Shown: positions 11,040 to 22,689, counted from the first letter of the stretch. The stretch is 64,000 nt of DNA from Madurella fahalii (GCA_029876055.1 CM056877.1:4588001-4652000), one strand, 5' to 3'. Numbers and translations are program-made. Notes: generated from the letters alone by a model not told the origin.

Positions 11040-12135
11040 ATCAGGTGGTGATACTCCTTAGGCCGTTAACGGAGCGGAGGAGTATCTAACGAAGTCTTAT
11101 AAGCTACTATGTAGTTATAAGGTGAAATAGTTATCCTTTCTAAAAAGTAATGTAGAATATCGTAGCTTAGTTATAATACTATCCTCAGGCTAAGCCTAGA
11201 CTAGCTACATAGGGTTTGGTCACTTAATAACCCTCGCCGTGAGTGGCGGCGGTCTATAACAACAACAATAGCATTTTCGGCTCGGAAAACGTCACGACCG
11301 TCTACAAATCAACGATCTCGGTCCCCTGGCTGGATATAACTGGTGGTGTATTGGGTGGAGCGGCGTCAGCTATGCCATCAGTCGCTTGAATGGCACACTG
11401 ACGAGGAGGTCAGACGCAAGCTGGTGGTGGTTAAAGCGGTGGTATATGGCGTTGAGAAGATATTTATTCCTGGGCTCGATGCAAGTGAGAGCGGGTTTAG
11501 CATTGGCCACACGGTGTACACTTGAACATTGAAGTCAGTAAGATATATCGAGTCGTCCGAATGACAATCTCCCGTTGGGCCGCGGCATCGATGTTATGTG
11601 TGACCCATTGACAAAACATACTTGGCAGGGCTGAAATGCGGTGATCTGTGACAGTACCGAGGAAATGCTCCAGAAATTCCAGAGTGGTGTTCTGCACCTA
11701 GAGATACTCCGAGTGGTCAAGATCCCCGGCCGGATAGCTCATGTAACTGTACGGAACAGAAATGTATACCTGACATGTGAAATATGCATTTCATATGGGA
11801 ACCTTGCAGACATGTAATAATGCAACCTGTATTACACAGGGTTCACACTCCTTGGCTCTCGTGGTGGCAAAGGTGATCTGAGCCGTGCTGGAGGCTAGAA
11901 CCAACAAGAACGATGCGTCGTGATACCCGGGGGTTCACCAGTAGACCGGTAACGTGCAGGATGCATCAAAGAATTGCCATGAGTAATTGCGGTTGAATGA
12001 ACCCACGCCGGCAGTCGAAAATGGCCAGTCAAGCACCCTACTCAGATTAATTCAATTCCTACACTTCACCCCGAACCTCACCGTCTATCTCTTCGTTTCG
12101 TTGAAACAGCAGCAGGAGGTCGCTGGCTACTGACA
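11040..12135. other. AT-rich, probably RIP-altered spacer
   Basis: 11040-11220 is rich in TA, TAG and TAA and resembles mutated repeat DNA. Around 11252-11390 a plus-strand frame reads NNNSIFGSENVTTVYKSTIS and is lost soon after to a TGA; the source gene is not recognised. 11391-12135 shows nothing supportable. Confidence 0.35.
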
Positions 12136-13330
12136 ATGCTCTCTGAGCTAGTGTGGATCGGGCTGCTCGCCGCACAGGGAGCGCTCGGCAAGCCCCAATC
12201 TAACAATCTTCCCGAGTTCACGGACAAGGACATTGCATCAAGGAAAGCCCTGGCTCAGCTCAGCAAACTAGCGCTAAAGGGAGTAGAAAAGCAATACAAC
12301 ACCAAGTGCAACGAGAAGAACGTCAAGGTCAGGAAGGAATGGAAAGTGGCTCGTTCTCATCTCTGTTCGTTTTTACTTTACAGTCTGGTGGCGGGGTTAC
12401 TAATGACGCTTTGGCGGCGCTTTTCAGGAGGACACTCTCCAAGCCGCAATGGAGACAGTATATCGCCGCCGTACAATGCCTGCTGCCAAAGCCCAGCACC
12501 CTTGAGACTGGGCGCGTGGCTGCGGCGCAGAACCTCTCTGGCGATCTTGTCTATACCCACCTAAGCTAGACCAATTCATCCACGGCACGGTATATTTCCC
12601 ACATTCCAGGGTTCTCATCCTACCTTATGATATGATATCCGTGACAGGGTAACTTCCTCCCCTAGCACCGCTTCTTCATCCACACCTACGAGAAACGCCT
12701 CGCCGTATGCGGCTACACGGGTGCCCTTCGCTTGGGAATGGGGCTTTAACGTCGACTCCCCTAAAGACTTGCCCCTCTTCGACGGCCCCGATACGCCCAC
12801 CGGCAGCGACGGCGCGTCAGTACCTCGCAGCGATCATCTAATGGTCCAGATTCCCGGTGAGCCGACTATCTGGCGCTATCCGCCTAGCACGGGCGGCGGC
12901 TGCATCCACTCGGGCCCCTTTATCAACATAACGGTTAACTTCCGGCCGAAGGAGCTATTCCTCCCCGGCACGTTAGATAAGATCCGGAACGACGATGCGA
13001 CGGTATACGAGCCGCGGTGCATTAAGCGGGACTTGAATCCGTACTTAGCGAGAGTGGCTTCCACCATTCGAAACACTACGGAGCTAATTCTCAAGGCGGG
13101 CGAGGCGGATATGTTTTAGGGGATTTTAGAGGGCCGCTTTACCTATAACGCCAATAACCCTACTATTAGCGTACACGTCGCGGGGTATTACATCGTTAGC
13201 AGCGATCCTGGCAGGGATGTTTTCCTATCACCCGCGAATCCCGCCTTCTATTTCCATCACGCGCAGATTGATCGCGTATACTAGATCTAGCAAATACTAG
13301 ACTTTGAGAACCGAAATGTATGTTCACATC
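12136..13330 (+). pseudogene. Secreted tyrosinase-type copper oxidase, RIP-mutated
   Basis: Starts with a signal peptide (MLSELVWIGLLAAQGALG, then KPQ). The typical tyrosinase N-terminal segment follows (NVKVRKEW, then RTLSKPQWRQYIAAVQCL after an intron). The copper A site is visible as FIHGTVYFPHSR and, after a TAG at 12663-12665 where Trp is expected, HRFFIHTYEKRL. The copper B site reads DVFLSPANPAFYFHHAQIDRVY, followed by TAG-ATC-TAG at 13282-13290 where the family has W-x-W. Another TAG at 13117-13119 follows EADMF, and a one-base shift occurs around 12718 between CGYTG and VPFAWEWGF. Tyrosinases oxidise phenols to o-quinones in pigment formation. All nonsense codons are single C-to-T or G-to-A products, so the gene is dead and looks RIP-damaged. 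Confidence 0.85.
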
Positions 13331-13339
13331 TTAGCATGA

Positions 13340-13974
13340 TTAAGTGCCTTGGTTTGGTGATGCCTGCTGACTCGTTGGATTAGAAAGTGGCAATGACCAT
13401 TACCCCTGGCAACAACCCCCTAAGCTGTAAAACGACGCTCGACGATCTCATGTAGTTAAACCCTTTGGCGTCTGAAGTGAAGATCAGGGACATGATGAAT
13501 ACGGTGATTAGAGACCACTTGTACTATGTCTATGAGTAGCACGGCTGTGGCTTTCCTTTCTTTCACTCTCTTCCTTTCCTCCCCATCCAAGGATTTTAGT
13601 AGTGTTCGGTAGCGCATATTGGGGCCTCGGCAACCCTCAGCCATGAATGCGGGGAAGAAGGGTTTATGTCAGAAAGAAAAGGGTTCAGGGGCCTTGGGCT
13701 TCTAGTCAGCTCCACCGACTAGATGCCTAGCACTGCCAGAACGCCAGTGAGCCTCAGCCACGGTGTTGACGAAGCTGAATCCTACAGGGAAGTCTTTAAA
13801 GAAGAAGGTTCTGTCTGAGAGCCAGAACCACAACAAGCAATACAATCACACATCTTTGCAACTCCTGAAAATCCACCGAATCCAAAGTTCAACGCTTCTG
13901 CGAAGGCATCTATCTACCCAGTTGGGCTGGCTAAACGGAGGCCTAGTGGGCACGCCAGGCTCTCCACACTCATC
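13340..13974. other. Spacer between tyrosinase relic and repeat copy 2
   Basis: Contains the eroded 3' end of the tyrosinase region and no supportable gene. Small frames on both strands lack motifs. Confidence 0.35.
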
Positions 13975-14394
13975 TATTGAAATGGTGCAGAAACACACAT
14001 CTACACCCACATACCCACCAAAAACAAGGGGGAGGGCAAAGACGGCCAAATGCCAGACAGACAAGATAGACAAGACAAGCCAGGCGACACCACCATAAAT
14101 CGGGTCCCTGCAGCCTAAACAAGGTCAAAACAACATGTGCAGATAGAGCTCCCTTTGGTCAGAGGGAGATCACTTTGCACGCAAAGAAAGCTCGTCAATT
14201 GAGCCTGCAACAAGTGTGAAGAGAGTGCTGAATTGATTGTTCTGTCTAAGGAGCAATGGCCAGGACGGCCCTACTTATGGTGCGAAAGAAAAATGTGCCC
14301 ACGGTAAGTTCCAGCCCCCGGGGCACCATCCTAGCAACTGTGTCCCTCTGACCAGAGAAACCCTGCCCTCTAGGGACTGTTTTCCCCAACTCAC
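13975..14394 (-). repeat. Dispersed repeat family, copy 2
   Basis: The best preserved full-length copy, inverted relative to copies 1, 3 and 4. Read on the minus strand it opens GAGTTGGGGAAAACAGTCCC, passes GGGCCGTCCTGGCCATTGCTC and GCTCTATCTGCACATGTTG, and ends GGTGTAGATGTGTGTTTCTG then CACCATTTCAATA. About 420 bp; no coding sequence; no clear terminal inverted repeat. Confidence 0.8.
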
Positions 14395-14436
14395 TATCAT
14401 CTAATACAAGTCATACGCTTCAATACTGACCAGAAG

Positions 14437-14727
14437 TGCTAGACGGAGAGCAACCAGCATTGGAACTGTCAAATATGGCAAGAAGACACGAAGCATTATG
14501 ACGACCTACTCGAGGGACAGGGTAATGGGGCGGTGTCGGACCTGCACTACTGCGCCGAATATGGGAACGCAGCCGAAATTAACTCGTTGCTTGGTAAATG
14601 GCCGGGTAGATGGGCAAAGGACAAGGCTGGGCAGACACTGTTACACTATACCGCTATGACAAAATGCTCTCTCGCCAACCGTATGGCTGTGATGAACGCG
14701 CTACTTGATGGGGATCTGTTGGGTTAG
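14437..14727 (+). pseudogene. Ankyrin-repeat protein fragment
   Basis: The frame reads HWNCQIWQEDTKHYDDLLEG, then SDLHYCAEYGNAAEINSLLG and AGQTLLHYTAM, which are one to two ankyrin repeats (the L-H-x-A/C-A and G-x-T-x-L-H signatures), with a run of polar residues before them. It ends after about 95 codons without further repeats. The upstream end runs into a TAG near 14439. The neighbouring HET-domain piece on the other strand suggests that this stretch is a heap of decayed accessory genes; whether the two were ever one gene cannot be shown. Confidence 0.5.
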
Positions 14728-15223
14728 GTGTGCTAATGAGGTGATATTCTTGGTTGCTTGACTGTTCCCGAGAGCAGAAGCCCCAGAGAGGTATTAAATA
14801 CGTGACTGTATGTGTTATCGCATGCGTCCCTCGATTGGTGTAGTGGGTTTGTTGTAAGGCCGTTGCAGAGGAGTGCAGCTGGACGCTAAAGGCGTGAGAC
14901 CTTTTTGAACCGTGACAGACCCCCGCCGCGAGGTTGACGTAGCAGTTACTGTAGACGGACTCCATGAGCAGGCTCCCCGTCTCCGAGTCAACGCTCGAGT
15001 CTTGGACAATACATAGAGAGTCGATCCACAGGTATTTTATACCTAGGCGCAGTGTAAGCCCCGTGGTCTCCCGGAATGTTTTCGGAAGCTTGTCGAGGCA
15101 GATGCCGACCCGAAAAGCTTCCAAGACAGACTCGGTGAGACAGAACTCTAGCCCGCTCCCCCATGTGTGGCTCAGGGTAGCATAGGGTCCGCTTAGCTGC
15201 ACGAGTTTGGTAACGACGAGCAT
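14654..15223 (-). pseudogene. HET (heterokaryon incompatibility) domain fragment
   Basis: Contains the core of the HET domain: YATLSHTWG, then FRVGICLDKLPKTFRETTGL, GIKYLWIDSLCIVQD and YSNCYVNLAA. The family normally continues with several hundred residues (R-x-W-x-x-Q-E and beyond), but here similarity fades about 110 codons after the start and the frame ends without them. Residues upstream of YATLSHTWG are also very few, so both ends are truncated. HET domains trigger cell death when incompatible mycelia fuse and are structurally related to TIR domains. The ATG at 15221-15223 is used because nothing better is open upstream. Confidence 0.75.
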
Positions 15224-17646
15224 GACTGTAGTGTCTTCTTTACTACCTACGTCGAGAAGTCGCGTAGGATAATACCGAGAACCAGGCGTATCAGGTGCCA
15301 GTGGTTGATAGGGCTGGCATCTTGGGTGGTTTTGCTGGCAGTCCTGAAGCCATCATGTCATTTGGGTGATGCAAACCTCGGACCCCGTGTTGTTGTAACA
15401 GACGGAATGTCCCGGATATCTAGGCCCGTCCTCTAGTAAAAGCCGTATACGGTCAGTAAAAATAGGGAAGGGGGGACTCGGGGAGCAACGGCAAAGGCAA
15501 GGAAGGGCACGACATGGGATGAGCCTAGAAGCAAGCGCGGGACAAAGCCAACACGCACCTAGACAGGACGCGTCAGAAACACTGCACACTGGATTCGATA
15601 GAACTGATGGGGTTGCAACTGCTTGATTGATTGCTTGTGTGATCTGTCTTGTGGTTCTGGCTTCCATCCAGAATCTTCTTATAGACCTTTTCACAGGATT
15701 CAGCTTTCGGCAACACAATGGCTTGGAATCACTACTGCGGTGGCGGAGGCTCACTAGCGCTCTGGCTGTGCTAGCCCTCCGTTCCGCGAACCTGGGGCCC
15801 CTGAACACCTTTCTTTCTGACAGATTGTTTGTTTGAGAAAAATGGACAATTCAACCTTAGCCTAACGGGATCAGAGACAGTGTTAAAATGGCAGGTTTTC
15901 TTCTTTGTCGTCTGAGTGAAGGAAAGCGCGGCTAGGTAGTGGAGGAGGTAGTGGTGGCGGTAGTGGTGCGAGGACCCAGTTTTGGGTCCTTGCAACTCCA
16001 CGGCCGTTGTAGACCGTGGCAACTATAGCTGAGGCAGCTCATAACAGTGCCCCCCACCCCCCCGCTCAGTCTGGCTCAGTCTGGCTCAGCCTAAGGCGGC
16101 AACTGCACAGTTCTGAAGAAGGAAAGGGGAATTCGTGGTGTCGATTTTAGGGTGGTGTAATGCCTGTTTCTCACTTCTACCAGCCCTTCCAGGCTATCAA
16201 TAAGCTTAACGGGTAATTACCTTAGGTACCTACCTAAATAGTAAAAGCTTGATCTCATTGCATTCCAGACGTAGTCTCTTATAATATCGTTCCTTCTGCT
16301 CTCGATGGTCAGTCATACTGCTTTCTGCCTGCAGCGCCATGATTATATCGGTTACCCTCACCAAGTACCCCAATTGAAGTGTTCGAAGATTCTCATGGGT
16401 TGGGACGCCAATTTACCCTCCAGTAGGTTGGAGAGCTTATTTCAGCAATGGCCTACGGTATACCTTTTTGCCCGCCGTTTTAACCCCTCGCTGACCGTTA
16501 TATCCCCCCGAATTTGGTGCTCCCGCCGATCGCATGACGAAGGGGACCACAAATAGTTAAGTAGTAGTCCGGATATCGCGGTAAAGCTGAGCGCGGAATC
16601 AAGCGCCCTGGAACGGAAGTGAGGTCGAGCCTAGGGCACCGACGGCGAGCGGGCTACGGAGTTTGCTCGCCGAGCGAGTGACGACGCTGCGAGTGTGACC
16701 AAGCAATAACAGCGACCCCGTCCGGCGCCGCACTACCGAGCGTGGGTGTAAGGGTGTAAGGTGCTCATCGGACCAAGTCAGCTTGAAAATAGCACGCGAG
16801 AAGCCAAAGTGTAGGCTAGAGTAGAGATGTAGACGGAGTTATCCCGGAGATAAAACAGATGAAGCGGCTTGCATACTGTGCCGGGCCAGGGTGGGTCTCG
16901 GTCATGATGTTGCCATACCCTGACCCTATCGCCCAGCGCTGGCGAAGGCACCGCTACTGGTAAACACAACGCCCAGCTGAGCACCATAATGGCCGAAGTA
17001 GATCATAGTGATGCCTGGTTTCGCGTAACGTCACTAGCATTTCTAAATTGCCAGCACCGGGCAATACAGTCTAGGTAATGACTGATCCCCCTTTCTCCTG
17101 CTAGGTGCCTACCTGGGTTTTCCCAGCCCATCATGTGTAATCCAACATCAACTTACAAGGTCTTTCCCGTGCTTAATTAGCCGGATCTAACGTAGTTATT
17201 AAAAAAGTGGTTTTCCGTTTAGTTTTATTTGAAGGAGTTTGTCACGAGGCTATTTGAAAGCTTTTCAGTTTCCCATCTGCCGATCAGCACCATCGGCTAC
17301 CTTATGCAAAGATCTTGTACATCAGGTAGTCAAAACGAAATGTCTTAGATCCTACGCCCTTATTGGCCGACCAATGATGAGCCCCGAGAATGGGAGCAGG
17401 GCAGACGTCTTCCGCTACGGCCTGAAACCTTCCGCTCCGGGGTAGCAGGCGACAATTAATCTACGCCTGTGCGGCACTGGATAATTCCGCGGTTAGTTTG
17501 ACCCCTCATCACTATGAGTGCTTCTACAACGTTGCAACAGACCTTCAGGGAAGGATTATATCTATAGGCACGTGTATCCCGGTTTGTTCTGTTCCATTGT
17601 GGCCTGAACTCTAACAAACTGCACTACTGTATTATTTCATGCAAAC
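15224..17646. other. Gene-poor stretch with short tandem repeat and a HET relic
   Basis: A small tandem repeat of CTCAGTCTGG units lies at about 16062-16090. On the minus strand, 16950-16885 resembles part of the HET pseudogene near 39.05 kb: both read PALGDxVxV and then WQHHD, with similar DNA. No intact gene is recognisable. Confidence 0.4.
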
Positions 17647-18110
17647 ATGAAGCTCTTCACGATCGGCACGCTCGCCACCCTTGTGCTGCCTTCGCTCGCA
17701 GCTCCGAATCCTTCCAAGGACTTGGTTTCCATCGTCACCTTGTTTACAGCAAACAAATGCGCCGAAAGCGAGGACCGCTGGGCGATAACCACACGGATGG
17801 ATACATGGACCACAAATCTGAAGCCTAACGACGGATGCCAGATTGTCAACAAAGATTGGAGCATTTCGAGCATGACTCTTAACTACCTCTACGAATACTG
17901 CAGCTGTAAGTGATATCCCAACGTTAGGTTTCGTATACTCGGTCTCTACATTTAGGATCCGTGACCTGACATGGATTCGATCTAGTCACCGCATACACGG
18001 ATACCAACTGCAAGGAAAACGGTGTGACACTTCCGGTTGATGTTTGTGTGACGAACAAGGAGCAGAACTGGAAGAGTTTTGCAATTCGCGGGTGCGATCG
18101 TGTCAATTAA
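17647..18110 (+). CDS. Small secreted protein, 127 aa, two exons
   Basis: Exon 1 17647-17905 and exon 2 17986-18110, joined by an 80-nt intron with GTAAGT donor, CTGAC branch region and TCTAG acceptor; the phase is kept (259+125 nt = 128 codons). The start MKLFTIGTLATLVLPSLAAP is a typical signal peptide with cleavage after the alanines. The mature part has about six cysteines (NKCAES, DGCQIV, EYCSCF, TNCKEN, DVCVTN, RGCDRVN) and no known domain that I recognise. The size and composition fit fungal small secreted proteins acting outside the cell. It is transcribed convergently with the AA9 gene 480 bp downstream. It could be effector-like or simply a wall or medium protein. Confidence 0.75.
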
Positions 18111-18593
18111 GAGGGTCGACGGCCTGTGCATTCTCTCTATAGCACCGCTGCGGACGGCATGGAGGGTTTCGCGGTGCTAGAATGAGTCCTGTTTTCGGTA
18201 GCATTCTGCACCAGGCTTCCTTTCACATGAAATTAGCAATACTCTCCATGACGGCAGCATCCAACTCGGCCCCCATAATTCCACCAGATCGGCTGCTTTC
18301 AATCTCGTTGCCACAGCTGGGGGTCATGATACGGCATCGAAATCTGACCGAATCTCAATCACAATCTGCCGAATAGGGAATTCTGAGCAGCGGAAACTGG
18401 CCGCCGATGCGCGAGAATGCTTTGTCCTAATCTACATATCTATATTTGCAAGAATGTAAATGGCAGAAAGGGCTGCCAAAGCACACCGTGCCATCTAAAA
18501 TCTGCGCGTAGAAGATATATACAGTGCCAGTGTAGTAGCGAGCCACAGCCCAGCGCCAAGGTGTTCTCAGCCCCGGCACAAAGGCCACACCCT

Positions 18594-19526
18594 TTAGATC
18601 CTCTGCACGTCCTTCTTCTTCATGTTCCTCTTCCTCTTTAGCCCAGGGCACCTGGTAGGCGCGGCCGAAGCATGGGTGCTCGTGGCCGGCGCCGCGGGAG
18701 GAGTCGTCACCGAGGAAAGCAGCGTCGTGGGAGCGGGCGTCGCCGTGGTGGCGCGAGCCGAGGACGAGGAAGGAGTAGCCGAGTTGGTCGGCGCAGGGCC
18801 GGAGCCGCCCGAAGACGAAGGATTCCAGACGGCCGGGCCGGGAATGGCGTAGCTGGTGAAGCCGGCGTACAGGTTGAACACGATGCCGGGGTCGGCGTAG
18901 GTGTAGCCGGTGTTGAAGTCAAAGTTCTCGTCGGGGACGGCGGACCCGCCGCTCGTGACCTTGACCTGGACGCACGACGGGTAGAACTGGGCACCACGAG
19001 CCGGGTTGACATTGTACGCCGTGTCCGACTCGTGGTGGGCGATGAGCTCCTGCCGGATGAGGTACTTGCCAGGCGCGACGGCCGCCGGTAGGGTGAAGTC
19101 CCACTTGCCCCTGTTCTCAACCAGCGTCTGGACGGCCCACTTGCCGTTGGAATACCCGTCCTCGGCGATCTTGCTCCAGATGGGCTCGGCGCCGTTGCCT
19201 TCGGTGTAGGGTGCAATGTAAGTAATGATGGGGCCCTTGTGGGAGAGGTCGATGATGTCATCGTCACGGGTATTGTGGTACCACTCAAACGTAATCTTGT
19301 CGCCGGCAGCTGCTCGGACAAACGAGGGGGCAACTTTGCCGCCGTTGACATTACAGACGAGGTCGGGGCTGGCAAGGTCCTTCACGGGGGAGTTGTTAGG
19401 AGGCGACCGGATGTAGACGTTACGGCCATCACCTTGATCAATGCCATTGATCCAGGCACCATACATCATGGCGTGACCCGAGACGGAGCTGGCAAAGGCC
19501 AGCAGACTGGCAGTGGCGAAATGCAT
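18594..19526 (-). CDS. AA9 lytic polysaccharide monooxygenase (former GH61)
   Basis: Single-exon gene, 310 aa. I chose the ATG at 19526 (MHFATASLLAFASSVSG) rather than an in-frame upstream one because it places a signal peptide directly before HAMMYGAW, so the mature enzyme starts with His1 as AA9 enzymes must. The histidine brace is visible: His18 (mature His1), His96 in DLSHKGP, and the axial Tyr182 in AQFYPSC. The conserved second-sphere segment RQELIAHHES is present, with Gln180 next to the axial Tyr. The copper enzyme cuts cellulose or related glucans oxidatively outside the cell. The catalytic domain ends near residue 245; a Ser/Thr/Pro/Ala-rich tail follows, then a short basic end (LKRKRNMKKKDVQRI). 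There is no CBM1 cellulose-binding module. All catalytic residues are intact, so the gene is probably functional. Confidence 0.95.
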   Translation of the reverse strand: MHFATASLLAFASSVSGHAMMYGAWINGIDQGDGRNVYIRSPPNNSPVKDLASPDLVCNVNGGKVAPSFVRAAAGDKITFEWYHNTRDDDIIDLSHKGPIITYIAPYTEGNGAEPIWSKIAEDGYSNGKWAVQTLVENRGKWDFTLPAAVAPGKYLIRQELIAHHESDTAYNVNPARGAQFYPSCVQVKVTSGGSAVPDENFDFNTGYTYADPGIVFNLYAGFTSYAIPGPAVWNPSSSGGSGPAPTNSATPSSSSARATTATPAPTTLLSSVTTPPAAPATSTHASAAPTRCPGLKRKRNMKKKDVQRI

Positions 19527-21257
19527 CGTGCTTGTTGTGATGGGAAAGGATCCAAAGAATGACTGCTGTTTTCTTCGCTGGATGGAAGTTGGTAGCCACT
19601 GGCTCAAGGAATGTTGAGAAATGAATGTCCAAGGCAACAAGAAGCGAGTGTAATTAGGAAGGGAAACGGTGGTGGACCGAGGAGGACAGCGAAGTTTGCC
19701 GCTTCGGTGTCTGCTCGAAGGAAGGCAGAGGCAAGCTCTTATGTGGCATCGTGATGGGATGCCCGTTCGTTATAGAGTCCCGTAAAAACCTCATCATCTC
19801 GTTCCTCTCGTGCTTGGAATGCTGGAATCGCATGTACAGACAGGTGCAGCTGCGGTACAGATGGTGAGGTCTCGCTTAACACTGGTCTTTTATTGCGCAG
19901 GGTTAACATGGACAGGGGACGGCAGCGCTTGCGAGCTCTAGGAAGTCGTAGCCGCGGCAGGACTTGCAGCAGTGGTGCGATTTGGGTGTGTCAGTGATCA
20001 GAACCACGCGAGTACCGGGAGGGTGAATTGACAAGCCCAGGATTTGTGATTACGCAGGATCTGCGGGTCCCGAAACCGTGGACGACGGGTGGAGACTCAC
20101 GCCCCTGATACGGTCCGTTCAGTATTGCTCGGCGGATCATGCCACCAGTTGACGCCGTGGTTCGAGACCGCCAAGATGTTAGCCTCGGACATGCTTCTTC
20201 AAGTGAACTTACACGCATGCACCGCTCGTCACGAACCGTCTCTCCCCCTTCAAAGCTCCCACGACCCCCACGCGGATGATCGTTTGTTTGCCCGGCGGAG
20301 GGTCCAGTGCTTCCAGAACCAAAACGAAGAAGCCGGACACCGGAACCCTGATCCACAATCCAGAATTAGAGGATTTGCGTAGGGGCTACCAAGTTACTTT
20401 TGAGTTGTTGTGATGTTGGAATGGTAGTGAGGCAAGCAAACAATTAATAGCATCGAAGCGGTAGTTACAGGCACATGTGGTTGGTGCTATGGTATATTGG
20501 CGGGGTTATATCGCAATGCAGGAAGCCCAGAAAGAAGAACCTATTGGGGCTTAGGATGGGGTTGTCTTGACAGGAGGGACCATCAGCATTATAGATCTCC
20601 TTGGATTAAATAGCTTTGTTCGATATCAGTCTAGCGTTCCGGAGCTGGACGGGAATGAAGATCTATTGTAACTCAGTCTCCTTTCTCAGCACCTCTAGGA
20701 ATGCTTCAGGGTTGCCCATGGCGTTAAAAGACTCAGAAACCTTGACTGAGCCATCGTACATCTCGGCAGCCCTCGTGGAGAGCGCGCCAAGGGCCAGGGG
20801 GAAAAAGAGTAACCGAGTCGCCTAAGGGTGACGCTGTCGGAGTGTCGCTCTTCCGGGGTGCCTTAACGAGCTTCCAGATAAGGTGGAGCAGTCAGCGGCC
20901 CGTCACATGGGGCTCCGTCCGGCCATTCTCCCTTGTACACTAGTTAACTGTCTCCATTTCCCTACCTGCTGTGGTGGATGGACTCTTCGGACTTCAATAC
21001 AACAAGTGCACCGCGCCCCTCCCCCCACCCCACCTTACACGATATTTTCACATCACTGTCCCAAAATAGTCGAGACGGTGGAGACACTTGTCTGAATCGC
21101 TAAACGTGTTTGTGGCTATGGTGATGGACGAGGCGTTCGAGACGACGGCCGATTCCGTAGAGAGCTGGAAATGGATGGAGTGACTGGCGGCGTCAAAACT
21201 CTCCGTCCCCTTTAACCTCGAGCAGCCCTTCAACCACTAGATCCAAAAACTGTGGCC
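19527..21257. other. Intergenic stretch upstream of AA9
   Basis: Presumed AA9 promoter (minus strand) followed by sequence with only short featureless frames on both strands (for example 19991-20356 minus, 20616-20825 plus). Nothing supportable. Confidence 0.4.
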
Positions 21258-21419
21258 TTATATTTCATAAATTGCCCAACCATGTTTCCCGTACTCTTCT
21301 GGGGCCATTTTAACCAAGAAAACGTCTCCGCGAAAACGGCGGCGAAAACCATCGCAGATCCAAGCGGGAACGGACGGGTTTCTCGGCTGACTATCTACGT
21401 CAAAGGAGTGGAAAAGGTA

Positions 21420-21837
21420 ATAGGCTCCAGCGCAAGATCGTTGATGGCGCCGTAGAATACAGTATTGTTGGCAAAGAAGGTACTGTTGCCGGAGACGAAG
21501 CAGTTGGTCGTGATTTGGCCATGAACCGAGCAGTTCTTGTGAGATCATGCCTCTGCCGGAGATGATGCGAGAGATGGATATGACCATTTTGTAAGAGGTC
21601 AAGTCTCATTAGGTCGCGACACCTCCAGGCACCGTCCCTCGGCCAATACCGGCGTAAGTCGGGAACATGGAAAAGGAAGCTGCCAGTGCCCATCACTTCA
21701 GGGTCACCACTCGTAGTGAGTGAGATGAAATGAGCGGGGGTGCCGTCGGCCGGTATCCTGACACAAGTAACTGTGGCCGGCGGGGGACTTGGCGATGGCT
21801 CTTCTTTCCAGCCAAGGAAGGACCAGATGGATGCCAG
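21420..21837 (-). other. Candidate small gene, unrecognised
   Basis: A minus-strand frame from ATG near 21840 reads SIWSFLGWKEEPSPSPPPATV, then CVRIPADGTPAHFISLTTSG and GTGSFLFHVPDLRRYWP. Nearer the 3' end another frame reads HKNCSVHGQITTNCFVSG and NSTFFANNTVFYGAI, ending TAG at 21408-21410 region. Both look like protein, the second like a secreted, N-glycosylated one. I could not find an intron that joins them in phase, so this may be a decayed gene or two unrelated frames. Confidence 0.25.
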
Positions 21838-21979
21838 CATTGTGCAAGTCGGTATACGACGGCGCAATGATGGGATCGTCGAGGTAGATGGCGGGTTGTC
21901 GAGATCGATGGAAAGCGCCGAGGTGTTGGCCTTTTTCTGTTCTTTTTTTGCTAAAGTCCCCGCAGCTAGGACCGTTCAC

Positions 21980-22689
21980 TGCACTGATAGACGCAAGTCG
22001 GGGTCAGAGGGCACGGTTAGACCAGTCGCAAATAAAATATCAAGTACCTTAAGTAAGGTGCCCCAATAATCGCACCAAGTTAATCGCTAATTAAAGGTAC
22101 TGTACTGTACGCGACCCGAAACCTGAGGACCTCAGGTACCTAATCTACACCTATCAGACAAACCACCTTCTCAAGGCATTTTGGTACATAAAGTAGAACT
22201 ATTCAATAGAAAAAAGAAATGGCATCTATTGAATTTTTATTAACTGGGCATGTCCTAATGCTGTGCTCAATTGAAACGGCAAATCCTTCACCTCGGCTGC
22301 CGGGATCGTGGTTTGCCGGTGCTCATCAATTGAAGAGGCACCCACGCTATGGATTGCTTATGGCCAACACTTTGCTTCATGTTTTTGGTTCTTCAGCAAG
22401 CGTTGAGCTGCCAGAGTCACTAAGCAGGCTGATCATGTTTGGATACCACCCCGTTGGCTTTGCTCAGCGGAGCACCGGTGTGCTGTTTGGAACAAGCAAT
22501 ATTATGGAAAGAGAAAGTGAGCTTAACAACAATCCTATAGGGGTTATGCAATCTCTTTACATCATTAAGATACAACATCGATTATCCAATCTGGGAGTGC
22601 TTAACCCTTACCGGTGCATTTTGTATACCGGCACCGGTCGGACGGGAGAGCAAACTTCACCGGAAGATCCAGTCCCCAAAATCCCCCAA
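21980..22689. other. Spacer downstream of the P450
   Basis: A 213-codon plus-strand frame at 22219-22860 overlaps the P450 3' exon in antisense and shows no domain, so it is treated as accidental. Nothing else supportable. Confidence 0.4.

Noticed and set aside
18672..19375. Long frames on both strands across the AA9 gene
   Set aside because: GC-rich third positions of the AA9 gene keep other frames open; they are Arg/Ala/Ser-rich and have no motif.
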